In this document: in pieces, positions 41,669 to 48,408 of the stretch | How positions within the stretch are numbered: position 1 is the stretch's first letter | Layout: each line of letters opens with the position of its first letter | DNA from: Halorubrum sp. | GTDB taxonomy: Archaea; Halobacteriota; Halobacteria; Halobacteriales; Haloferacaceae | Assembly: GCA_028275105.1 (NCBI GenBank) | Contig: JAQCNI010000089.1 | Span: 1-48,408 of the forward strand | Length of the DNA: 48,408 nt | Direction of reading: 5' to 3' | Notes under the pieces: model-generated | The model's input: the letters and a program-made list of their open reading frames with translations, nothing else | The model's database searches: none | Told to the model about the DNA's origin: nothing | Program-made: the position numbers and the translations under genes

Positions 41669-42703
41669 ATGGATCGCGGCCAGTCATTCCTTCTCCTCCT
41701 CATCGCGTCGGTCGCGCTCCTCACCCTCTTCATCGTCCTTCCGTTCGTCCAGTACGTCATCGCGGCGGTAATCTTCGCGTACGTCCTCTTCCCGTTCCAC
41801 GAGGCCCTCGCCGACCGTCTCGGCGAACGGGTCGCCGAACGGAGCGCCCTCACTCGGCGCGCGGCCGAGATGGCGTCAGCGATCGCGATCATCCTCGGGT
41901 CGCTAGTCGCCGTGATCCTCCCGCTCGCGTACATCTCGTACGTCTTCATTCGTGACCTCACGGCGCTCGCGGCCGGCCGGAGCGGCGTCGAAGTCGCCAC
42001 GCTCGAGGCTCGAATCGTCGACCTCACCGGTCAGGAAGTCGACATCGGTGCGTGGCTCGTCACGACCGGGAACGCCCTGCTTGGGACGCTGTTCGGCGGG
42101 CTCGGCGGCGTGTTGAACGCCGCGTTCCGCGCGTCGCTCGGGATCGCGCTGGCGCTGTTCCTCGTCTACTACACGCTGATGGACGGTCCCGCGTTCGTCT
42201 CGTGGCTCCGGTCAACGATGCCGCTCCCCGAGGGGGTGATCGACGATCTGTTCGCGAAGGTCGACGCGACGACCCGGGGGGTCGTGATCGGGCACATCTA
42301 CGTCGCGCTGTTACAGGCGCTCATCGCCGGGGTCGGACTCCGAGCCGCCGGGGTCCCCAACGTCGTCTTCTGGACGTTCGTGATGGCGGTGCTCGCGTTG
42401 CTGCCGCTCATCGGCGCCTTCCTCGTCTGGGGTCCCGCGGCCGCCTACCTGATCGTCATCGACGAGATCACCGCCGGGGTTCTCCTCGCCATCTACGGCG
42501 TGGCCGTCGTCTCGACCGTCGACAACTACGTCAGGCCGCTGCTCATCGACCAGCGGGCCCACATCAACCCGGCGATCATCCTCCTCGGCGTGTTCGGCGG
42601 GATCTACTCGCTGGGGTTCGTCGGCCTGTTCGTCGGCCCCATCGTCATCGGCGTCCTCGCGGCGACGCTGGAGACGTTCCGGGTCGACTACGACGCCATC
42701 TAG
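41669..42703 (+). CDS. AI-2E/PerM family transporter
   Basis: The 344-aa membrane protein has about eight helices. The family layout is visible: an N-terminal pair of helices (FLLLLIASVALLTLFIVLPF), the extracellular middle segment (residues about 95-150), and the C-terminal core GHIYVALLQALIAGVGLRAAGVP, LLPLIGAFLVWGPAAAYLI, VDNYVRPLLIDQRAHINPAIILLGVFGGI. Members export autoinducer-2 or act as sodium/proton antiporters; the substrate here is open. Confidence 0.93.
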   Translation: MDRGQSFLLLLIASVALLTLFIVLPFVQYVIAAVIFAYVLFPFHEALADRLGERVAERSALTRRAAEMASAIAIILGSLVAVILPLAYISYVFIRDLTALAAGRSGVEVATLEARIVDLTGQEVDIGAWLVTTGNALLGTLFGGLGGVLNAAFRASLGIALALFLVYYTLMDGPAFVSWLRSTMPLPEGVIDDLFAKVDATTRGVVIGHIYVALLQALIAGVGLRAAGVPNVVFWTFVMAVLALLPLIGAFLVWGPAAAYLIVIDEITAGVLLAIYGVAVVSTVDNYVRPLLIDQRAHINPAIILLGVFGGIYSLGFVGLFVGPIVIGVLAATLETFRVDYDAI

Positions 42704-42718
42704 CGGCCCGCTCCGCGG

Positions 42719-43381
42719 TCAGTCGACGTTGCCGTCGGCGGACCCGTCGACGACCGGCGGCGGATCGGCCGGCCGGCCATCGGGACCGTCGCCGAGCCGC
42801 CGGTCGACGAACTCCCGTTCCCGGTCGACGAGGTCGACGTCGCGGTCGCGGAACCTCGCGACCCCGGCCCGGTAGCGATCGCCGTCGCCGTGGTCGGGCG
42901 CGGGCTCCCCGGCCGGCCGCTCCAGCTCGAGCTCGGCGATCCCGGTCGTCTCGCCCGTGTACGCGAAGCCGCACTTGTAGAGCGCCTCGTAGGCGAAGAC
43001 GTTGTTGACGGCGATCCGCACGCGCTCGTAGCCGGCCCTCGCGAGCCACGAGACGGTCCGATGGATCAGCGCCGGGCCCAGCCCCTGCCCGCGGCGCGCG
43101 ACGTGGACGGTGACGTATCTGAGCCGGCAACGCGTGGGATCGGTTCGGTCCGGCGAGAAGGAGACGGCCGCTAGGACGTCATCGTCGAACGCCGCCGGAT
43201 CGACGGGGTCCGGGAGCGGCTCGTCGGGCGTCCAGTCCGTGACCGCAGGCGACCCGTCCGGCGTGCGCAGCACCGCCGTGCCGGTCTCCCCGACGACGAA
43301 CTTCCCGGCGTACGCGAACGCGCGGTAGTCGAGCCGGCACGTCGCCCCCTCGCCCGATGCGCCCAGAACCGCGAACTCCAT
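42719..43381 (-). CDS. GNAT-family N-acetyltransferase
   Basis: The 220-aa protein has acetyl-CoA motif A in YVTVHVARRGQGLGPALIHRTV (R-R-G-Q-G-L-G). It is followed by GYERVRIAVNNVFAYEALYKCGFAYTGE, the end of the GNAT fold. Residues 1-95 form a haloarchaeal N-terminal extension and the last about 45 residues are acidic and disordered. TTTATTC about 24 nt upstream of ATG 43381 suits a leaderless start. Substrate unknown. Confidence 0.9.
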   Translation of the reverse strand: MEFAVLGASGEGATCRLDYRAFAYAGKFVVGETGTAVLRTPDGSPAVTDWTPDEPLPDPVDPAAFDDDVLAAVSFSPDRTDPTRCRLRYVTVHVARRGQGLGPALIHRTVSWLARAGYERVRIAVNNVFAYEALYKCGFAYTGETTGIAELELERPAGEPAPDHGDGDRYRAGVARFRDRDVDLVDREREFVDRRLGDGPDGRPADPPPVVDGSADGNVD

Positions 43382-43471
43382 ACCGCCCCTTCGGACGGGA
43401 CGAATAAAGCATCTCGCCGTGCCGGCGGGCCGGATCGGGATTTATCACCTTGCCGACCGCCGGTGATCCGT

Positions 43472-44059
43472 ATGTACGGCGTCGGCGACGTCCGCTTCTT
43501 TGATCGGATCGCGCCGCTGTACGACCTCGCCATGCCGTCGGCGAGCGGCGAGGCGTTGGCGGCGGGATTCGCCCGTGCGGAGCGTCCGATCGACCGACTA
43601 CTCGACGTTGGCGGCGGATCGGGGCGCGCGTCGGCGGCCCTGACGGGCCCCAACATCATCGTGGTCGACGTCTCGCTCGGGATGCTCCAGCGCGCCAGCG
43701 ACGACCGTGGGCTGTCGGCGCTCGCCGGCGACGCGGGACGGCTCCCATTCCGCGACGGCTCGGTCGACGCCATCCTCGTCGTCGACGCGTTCCACCACCT
43801 CCCGGACCAGCGCGCGGCGCTATCGGAGGCTGCGCGGGTGATCGCACCCGGCGGGGCCCTCGTGGTCCGGGAGTTCGACCCGACGCATCCGCTCGGTCGA
43901 CTGCTCGTCGCCAGCGAACACGCGATCGGGATGGGGTCGCGGTTCCGGTCGCCGGACGCGCTTACGGCCGACCTCGACGCGGTCGGGTTCGACGCCGCGG
44001 TCGTCGACCGCGGATTCGACTACACGGTAGCCGGCGTTCGGCCCGCTGAGGTCGACTGA
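43472..44059 (+). CDS. Class I SAM-dependent methyltransferase
   Basis: ATG 43472 gives 195 aa; TTTATCAC (43441-43448) lies 24-31 nt upstream and favours it over a GTG at 43463. The SAM fold is shown by motif I LLDVGGGSGRASAAL, LVVDAFHHLPDQ and VIAPGGALVVREFDP. It is Ubi/Men-type in appearance (FDRIAPLYDLAMP). Likely a small-molecule methylase; no substrate evident. Confidence 0.9.
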   Translation: MYGVGDVRFFDRIAPLYDLAMPSASGEALAAGFARAERPIDRLLDVGGGSGRASAALTGPNIIVVDVSLGMLQRASDDRGLSALAGDAGRLPFRDGSVDAILVVDAFHHLPDQRAALSEAARVIAPGGALVVREFDPTHPLGRLLVASEHAIGMGSRFRSPDALTADLDAVGFDAAVVDRGFDYTVAGVRPAEVD

Positions 44060-44096
44060 GGAAGCCGGGCTCCGCCGGCCCCCGTCGGCTTCCGGA

Positions 44097-45563
44097 TTAG
44101 TTCTGTGGTTGCGCGCGGGCGTCCTCGTGACCGTGATCGTGGTCCGCGTGGTCGTCCTCGTGATCGTGGTCCGCGTAGTCGTCCTCGTGATCGTGGTCCG
44201 CGTGGTCGTCCTCGTGCTCCTCTTCATGATCGTGGCCCCCGTCCGTCTCGCCCAGCAGCTCGGCGCCCTCGCCGTCGATCATGTCCATGTTCTTCAGATT
44301 GTCCCGCTCCTCGAAGTCCTCGACGGCCGCCATGACGTCCGCCTGCGTGATCGTCATGCGGTCCTCGGTCAGCGCGCCGAGCACGGCCTCCCGGAGGACC
44401 ATCCGGAGGTCGGAGCCGGTGAGCCCGTCCGTCCTATCGGCCACCTCGTTCGGGTCGAAGTCGGCGATCTCCATCTCGCGGGTGACCACGCGGAGAATGT
44501 CCGCCCGCATGTCGCGGTCGGGTTTGGGGAAGTTGACGATCTCGTCGAAGCGCCGCCAGGCGGCCGCGTCGAGTTGGTCCGGGTGGTTCGTCGCGCCGAT
44601 GAGCAGCACCTCGTCGCGGACGAGCGACACCTCGTCGATCGACTTGAGCAGCGTGTTGACCGCCCGCTTGAGCGCGGCGTGCTCGTCCGACCGCCGCGTC
44701 TTCGCGACGGAGTCGAACTCGTCGATGAAGAGGATACACGGCGAGAGCCGTTTGGCCACCTCGAACGTCTTCTCGACGTTCTTGGCGGTCTCACCGAGGT
44801 ACTGGCTCGTGATCATCGACATCTTCACCTCGACGAGGGGGATTCCGAGTTCGTGTGCGAGCGAGCGGGAAACCGTCGTCTTCCCGGTGCCCGGCGGCCC
44901 AACGAACAGCAGCTTACCGATCTCGCGGAGGCCGATCTCGGCGAGGTACTCGCGGTGCTCGATCGCCTTGACGATCTTCTGGATCTCGTCCTCCTGATCG
45001 CCCGTCAACACGAGGTCCGTGAGCGTGGTCTCTATCTCCTCGGGCGCGCGGATTTTGACGAGGTCGAGCATCTCGTCGTCTTCCTCCTCGTCGAAGTACT
45101 CGTCGAGCAGCGCGTCGATCCAGACGCGGTCCGCCTGAATCGGCCGGACGTTGTTCCGCGCCTCCTCGTGGGAGACCGGCGCGTCGACGTCGGCCGCGGT
45201 CGACAGTGCCGCGACGAGCGTCGGGTTGGTGTCGACCCGGTCGTCGTCGGCGCGGTCGCGGTACCACTCCAACCCCATCCCCGATTGCGTGACCGCGATC
45301 TCGCCGGAAAACTCCGTGTGTTGGGTGAACAGCAGGTCCGAGACGGCCTCCCATGGGCGCTCGACGCCGGTCGCGGTCCGGGTCGTCGCGTCCGTCGCCT
45401 TCAGCGGCCGCTCGACGCCGCCCGGGGCGTCGTCCGTAGCGTCGTCCGACCAGAACACTTGGCGGAACCGGGGGGGGAGGTCGTTCTCGTCGAGGTCGCG
45501 GTTCTCGGTGTAGAAGTGCGTGGTCAACACGAACTCGACAACGTCGAGCGCCGGGTCATCCAT
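44097..45563 (-). CDS. AAA+ ATPase with His/Asp-rich C-terminal repeats
   Basis: The 488-aa protein has an N-terminal haloarchaeal domain (residues 1-175) and one AAA module: Walker [17 protein letters not shown], Walker B CILFIDEFDSVAKT, sensor-1 LLIGATNHPDQLD and the helical lid. The tail (last about 60 residues) is a repeat of HADHDHEDD units, likely metal-binding or simply acidic. The single AAA ring suggests a substrate-remodelling ATPase rather than a protease. It is transcribed alone, convergent with the methyltransferase. Confidence 0.88.
   Translation of the reverse strand: MDDPALDVVEFVLTTHFYTENRDLDENDLPPRFRQVFWSDDATDDAPGGVERPLKATDATTRTATGVERPWEAVSDLLFTQHTEFSGEIAVTQSGMGLEWYRDRADDDRVDTNPTLVAALSTAADVDAPVSHEEARNNVRPIQADRVWIDALLDEYFDEEEDDEMLDLVKIRAPEEIETTLTDLVLTGDQEDEIQKIVKAIEHREYLAEIGLREIGKLLFVGPPGTGKTTVSRSLAHELGIPLVEVKMSMITSQYLGETAKNVEKTFEVAKRLSPCILFIDEFDSVAKTRRSDEHAALKRAVNTLLKSIDEVSLVRDEVLLIGATNHPDQLDAAAWRRFDEIVNFPKPDRDMRADILRVVTREMEIADFDPNEVADRTDGLTGSDLRMVLREAVLGALTEDRMTITQADVMAAVEDFEERDNLKNMDMIDGEGAELLGETDGGHDHEEEHEDDHADHDHEDDYADHDHEDDHADHDHGHEDARAQPQN
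44133..44213. repeat. 27-bp tandem repeat (x3) in the AAA ATPase tail
   Basis: Three 27-bp units (44133-44159, 44160-44186, 44187-44213), with one substitution in the middle unit, encode repeats of the EDDHADHDH pattern on the minus strand. Confidence 0.92.
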
Positions 45564-45670
45564 CCCGATAAAATAGCCGCGGCATCCGTTTAAGCGCGTC
45601 GAACCGTTCCTCGGAATCGCCGGCCACGCCGTCCCGAACTTAACTCCGTCGACCGCGCCGTATCGAACAG

Positions 45671-45678
45671 TTATTAAT
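45671..45678 (+). promoter_or_regulatory. TATA box of idi
   Basis: TTATTAAT lies 23-30 nt before ATG 45701, giving a leaderless transcript. Confidence 0.65.
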
Positions 45679-45700
45679 CCCGGTGAGCGACGGTACGCGT

Positions 45701-46324
45701 ATGAGTCCCGAGGACGCGGAGGATTCCGCCCCCGACGACGCCCCCGGCGGTGCGGCCGGCGATGACGCGGTCCACCCCGGCGCGGTCGACCACGAGAACG
45801 CCGCCCAGGACGTCATCGCCGTCGACCACGACGATACGGAGCAGGGAACGGTCAACCGCCTCGACGCCCACACCGGCGACGGGATCCGCCACCGGGCGTT
45901 CACCTGCCTCGTCTTCGACCCGGACGGGCGCGTCCTGCTCGCCCAGCGCGCCCCGACCAAGCGGCTGTGGGACGGCCACTGGGACGGGACGGTCGCCTCC
46001 CACCCGGTCGCCGGCCAGTCGCAGGTGGACGCGGCCGAACAGCGTCTCGAGGAGGAGCTCGGGATCACCCCCGGCCAGCACACCGACCTTCGGGTCACGG
46101 ACAAGTTCGAGTACAAGCGTTACTACCCGAACGAGGGCGTCGAGTGGGAGGTGTGTGCCGTCCTGAAGGTCACGCTCGGCGACACCGCTCTCGACCCCGA
46201 CGAGGCGGAGATCGGTGGATGGCTGTGGGCCGATTACGAGCACCTCCACCGGAACCCATCGCTGTACCGTCAGCTCCGGCTGTGTCCCTGGTTCGAGATC
46301 GCGATGCGGCGCGACTCGCCGTGA
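45701..46324 (+). CDS. idi: Isopentenyl-diphosphate delta-isomerase, type 1
   Basis: The 207-aa Nudix-fold isomerase interconverts IPP and DMAPP for archaeal lipids and carotenoids. An acidic N-terminal extension (residues 1-45) precedes the core. RAFTCLVFDPDGRVLLAQRAPTKRLWDGHWDGTVASHP holds the active-site His; AAEQRLEEELGI is the Nudix helix; KYYPNEGVEWEVCAVL-like sequence (YKRYYPNEGVEWEVCAV) has the catalytic Glu. The ATG is fixed by the TATA box at 45671. Confidence 0.95.
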   Translation: MSPEDAEDSAPDDAPGGAAGDDAVHPGAVDHENAAQDVIAVDHDDTEQGTVNRLDAHTGDGIRHRAFTCLVFDPDGRVLLAQRAPTKRLWDGHWDGTVASHPVAGQSQVDAAEQRLEEELGITPGQHTDLRVTDKFEYKRYYPNEGVEWEVCAVLKVTLGDTALDPDEAEIGGWLWADYEHLHRNPSLYRQLRLCPWFEIAMRRDSP

Positions 46325-46426
46325 GGTCCCCGCCGCGGGCGTGGTGGTCGCCTCGACCACTCCGACCGCGGCCACTCCCACGCCCCGAAACGGCGGGTTG
46401 AAGGCCGCCCCGCGTCACCCTCGGAT

Positions 46427-47182
46427 ATGACCGTCGTGTGCGTGCCGGCGAACCCGCCCCGCGAGGGGCTCGTCGCGTCCGGGCTCGCGGAGTCGACCCC
46501 GCTGTCGACCGCCGAGGCCGCCGAACTGTATGGGGCGCTGTTCCGCGACGCCGTTCTCGCGGTCGACCGGTCCGGCGCCGACCTACTCGTCAACTACCCC
46601 GATGACGACGCGATCCCGGAGGCCAACCGGACCGACACCTCGCCGGAGGCGGAGCTCCGCACGCTCGTCGCCGACGCGCTCGGCGGCACGGAGGACGTCC
46701 GGTTCGAACCGCAGGTCGGCTCGACGTTCGACGCCCGCGTCGGCAACGCCGTCACCCATCTCCTCCGCGAGGAGGGGGCGGACTCGGTCGCCGTCGTGAC
46801 CCCCACTGTGCCGCTGTTGTCACGGACCGTCGTCGATTCCGCGGCGATGAAGCTCCGGACCAACGGGGTCGTGATCGGCCCGTCGACCCGGGGGCGGGCG
46901 TACTACGCCGGCTTCACCGAGCCGATCGACTTTGCGGGCGCGTTCGACGCCCCCGTCCTCCCGACGCTCGCGGCCCGCGGGCGCGACGCTGACTTGGACG
47001 TCGAGTTCGTTGAGACGCTCCCCTCGCTGGAGACGCGGGCGGATCTCCTAGATACGGTGCCTGCGTTGCGGGCGCGGTTCGCCGCCGAGCGGATCGTCCC
47101 GGAGTACACCGCGGCGTTCGTCCACGAGCACGGGGTCGACGTCGTCGTCGAGGACGGCATGGAGCGAATCGTCCGAGAGTAA
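46427..47182 (+). CDS. DUF2064 family (glycosyltransferase-A-like) protein
   Basis: The 251-aa protein reads CVPANPPREGLVASGLAESTPLSTAEAAELYGALFRDAVLAV, DLLVNYPDDDAIPE, VTPTVPLLSRTVVDSAAMKLRTNGVVIGPSTRGRAYYAGFTEPIDF. This matches the haloarchaeal DUF2064/GT-A-like group. The usual Asp in the position of 'TPTVP' (T-D-x-P in many nucleotide-sugar enzymes) is not present, so catalysis may differ. Substrate unknown. It follows idi by 102 nt. Confidence 0.75.
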   Translation: MTVVCVPANPPREGLVASGLAESTPLSTAEAAELYGALFRDAVLAVDRSGADLLVNYPDDDAIPEANRTDTSPEAELRTLVADALGGTEDVRFEPQVGSTFDARVGNAVTHLLREEGADSVAVVTPTVPLLSRTVVDSAAMKLRTNGVVIGPSTRGRAYYAGFTEPIDFAGAFDAPVLPTLAARGRDADLDVEFVETLPSLETRADLLDTVPALRARFAAERIVPEYTAAFVHEHGVDVVVEDGMERIVRE

Positions 47183-47238
47183 AACGGCTCTTTGTTTCTT
47201 GACCGGGTATAACCGGACGCCGTCCGTACCGACGATCG

Positions 47239-47847
47239 ATGAAGCGACGACCCATGGTTTCCGGCCTCGCTGCGGCCGCAGTCGGTCTCTCCGGGTGCGC
47301 AGCACCGTCGACTGACGAGGCCAACGCGGTCGCCGTCGCCGAAGCGTCTGACGACCCCCCCGTGCGGCCGGAGTGTACCGTCGAGTCCGAGACCATCGAG
47401 GTCGACGTCGGCGACGACACGCGGGAATACGAGACCGCCGCGACACACCCGTATCCGGATCCACCGGCGGCGTTCGATGAGAACACGATCATCGAGTACG
47501 TTACCGCCTTCGAGGAGGCGTACGTGGTCCACGACGCCCTGTGTGACCTGAGCGGATCGAGTTACGTCATCCGGATCAGCTACACCGTCGACCGCGTGGA
47601 GCGGTTCGACCGCTCCGGGGGCGGGCTGACGGTCTTCTTGCGGTACGCCGGCGGCCCCTCAGCGGGCGTCTCCGACGGGGGCATGTGGCAGGCCGACATC
47701 GGGTATCGAAACGTCGTGTACGCGATCGATGAGACCGGTGCGGCACGAGTCGAGTTCGACGCCCCCCGTGATCCCGGTCGCCAAGAGATCGCATCCGAGG
47801 CCCCCGATCCGATCGAGGCCGGCGACCTCGTGGCCCGCTTCAACTGA
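47239..47847 (+). CDS. Predicted secreted lipoprotein of unknown function
   Basis: The 202-aa protein starts MKRRPMVSGLAAAAVGLSGCAAPST: an Arg pair, hydrophobic stretch and lipobox LSGC with Cys20, so it is probably a lipid-anchored surface protein. The mature part is acidic, with two further Cys (PECTVES and DALCDLSG) that may form a disulfide. No family recognised. Confidence 0.8.
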   Translation: MKRRPMVSGLAAAAVGLSGCAAPSTDEANAVAVAEASDDPPVRPECTVESETIEVDVGDDTREYETAATHPYPDPPAAFDENTIIEYVTAFEEAYVVHDALCDLSGSSYVIRISYTVDRVERFDRSGGGLTVFLRYAGGPSAGVSDGGMWQADIGYRNVVYAIDETGAARVEFDAPRDPGRQEIASEAPDPIEAGDLVARFN

Positions 47848-47930
47848 GCGGCGATCGTCGGTCGACATCGCGTTCAGGGATCGGCCGGCACCGACATCCA
47901 TTAGTCGGATGACCCCAAGTTATCAAACGT

Positions 47931-48014
47931 GGTGGGATGGCAGAGTGGCCCATTGCGCCTGCCTTGAAAGCAGGTAGCCTCACGGCTTCCTGGGTTCGAA
48001 TCCCAGTCCCACCG
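47931..48014 (+). tRNA. tRNA-Ser(TGA)
   Basis: The 84-nt class-II tRNA has acceptor GGTGGGA/TCCCACC with discriminator G. The anticodon arm is CCTGC-CTTGAAA-GCAGG with anticodon TGA. The variable arm is TAGCCTCACGGCTTC and the T-arm CTGGGTTCGAATCCCAG. AGTTATCA about 15 nt upstream may be its TATA region. CCA not encoded. Confidence 0.95.
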
Positions 48015-48020
48015 TTCGAG

Positions 48021-48042
48021 TGTCGCGCAGTTTCGCGCGACA
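48021..48042. terminator. Hairpin after tRNA-Ser (possible terminator)
   Basis: TGTCGCGC (48021-48028) pairs perfectly with GCGCGACA (48035-48042) around a 6-nt loop, followed by AAAAG, six bases after the tRNA. There is no T-run on the plus strand, so a classical terminator is not assured. Confidence 0.4.
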
Positions 48043-48054
48043 AAAGATCAGCGA

Positions 48055-48072
48055 GTAACTATTAATAGTTAC
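48055..48072. promoter_or_regulatory. Perfect 18-bp palindrome upstream of sod
   Basis: GTAACTATTAATAGTTAC is a perfect, uninterrupted palindrome and unusually AT-rich for this region. It lies about 165 bp before the sod ATG and 40 bp after tRNA-Ser. It is a strong candidate protein-binding site; the protein is unknown. Confidence 0.5.
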
Positions 48073-48174
48073 ATCGTCGTGGATGCCGAATCCCAGTTTT
48101 ACGGCCGGTTCCGGCCCGAACCGCAACGCAACCGGTGCGGATCCGGCGGCGGCGTCACCCGGTTCTATTGACGT

Positions 48175-48184
48175 GTGGTACCAC
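48175..48184. promoter_or_regulatory. Palindrome GTGGTACCAC near the sod promoter
   Basis: GTGGTACCAC is a perfect 10-bp palindrome, extended by CGTGT/ACACG arms with a small offset (48172-48190). It lies directly before a TATA-like TTATCTTTAA (48193-48202). It could be the operator of the superoxide dismutase gene. Confidence 0.4.
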
Positions 48185-48239
48185 GACACGCATTATCTTT
48201 AACAGGGTTCCGATTCATGTTATGGTAGGTGATACACCA

Positions 48240-48408
48240 ATGAGTTACGAACTCGATCCACTTCCGTACGATTACGACGCGCTGGAACCGCACATCTCCG
48301 AACAGGTGCTCGAATGGCACCACGACACCCATCATCAGGGGTACGTCAACGGCTGGAACGCCGCCGAGGAGACGCTCGAAGCCAATCGCGGGGAGCACGA
48401 CTTCTCCT
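48240..48408 (+). CDS. sod: Superoxide dismutase (Fe/Mn), 5' part; runs off the window
   Basis: The first 56 codons are present: [20 protein letters not shown], then [19 protein letters not shown]. The His in PHISE and the [10 protein letters not shown] stretch (metal ligand and catalytic His/Tyr residues) identify a Fe/Mn superoxide dismutase, which removes superoxide in the cytoplasm. The remaining part, with the other metal ligands, lies beyond base 48408. The mRNA probably has a short leader. Confidence 0.95.
   Translation, partial: MSYELDPLPYDYDALEPHISEQVLEWHHDTHHQGYVNGWNAAEETLEANRGEHDFS

Overview
This is a GC-rich haloarchaeal chromosomal segment, most like Halorubrum or a close relative. 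The evidence is archaeal information-processing genes (L39e, L31e, LX/L20A, IF6, prefoldin alpha, FtsY, IF2-beta, GatE, AspS, TrmY), acidic proteins, many TATA-type promoters 24-28 nt upstream of start codons (leaderless mRNAs), halocyanin, Tat-type lipoproteins, and a GC-rich structured intergenic repeat of the kind I associate with Halorubrum. The genus is an inference from memory, not a search result.

Region by region. (1) 1-6.5 kb is an accessory, decaying region. It holds a strong hairpin at the left edge, an HTH-10 regulator and an FAD/NAD(P)H reductase lying between two inward-facing IS200/IS605-type right ends that have lost tnpB. Next come a truncated NosD, a small membrane protein, a halocyanin, a 3' relic of an alcohol dehydrogenase, a CcdA-TlpA-SCO redox and copper-delivery operon, and a truncated amino-acid oxidase. 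It reads as the remains of a nitrous-oxide-reductase or cytochrome maturation cluster reshaped by insertions and deletions. (2) 6.5-12.6 kb: UspA, biotin ligase, cobyrinate a,c-diamide synthase, aldehyde:ferredoxin oxidoreductase with an adjacent 2Fe-2S ferredoxin, and a membrane protein. (3) 12.8-15.6 kb: gatE, about 500 bp of hairpin-rich non-coding DNA, then a small array of tRNA-Leu 3'-end copies ending in the real tRNA-Leu(GAG). (4) 15.7-19.5 kb: DUF420 protein, carotenoid cleavage oxygenase, DUF357 protein and M20 peptidase. (5) 19.6-23.7 kb: the conserved L39e-L31e-IF6 and LX-prefoldin-FtsY clusters, initiator tRNA-Met and IF2-beta. (6) 23.7-32 kb, mostly minus strand: XPD-like helicase, MFS transporter, HAD phosphatase, SLOG/LOG-like protein, aspS and larC with a histidine-repeat linker. 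(7) 32-40 kb: CDC48-type AAA ATPase, DUF5815 protein, small HTH protein, carB and pyrF. (8) 40-48.4 kb: zinc-finger proteins, trmY, tRNA-Pro(CGG), AI-2E/PerM transporter, GNAT, methyltransferase, AAA ATPase with a His-rich tail, type-I idi, DUF2064 protein, a lipoprotein, tRNA-Ser(TGA) and the start of superoxide dismutase.

Most of the window is ordinary core genome. The least explained parts are the tRNA-Leu repeat array with its adjoining structured DNA (14.7-15.57 kb), the orphan TnpB-type RNA ends around the reductase (1.15-2.11 kb), several perfect palindromes in promoter regions (48.05, 32.15, 35.75 and 2.65 kb), and His-rich tandem repeats in two unrelated proteins. I found no CRISPR array, intact insertion sequence, integrase or obvious defence cassette.
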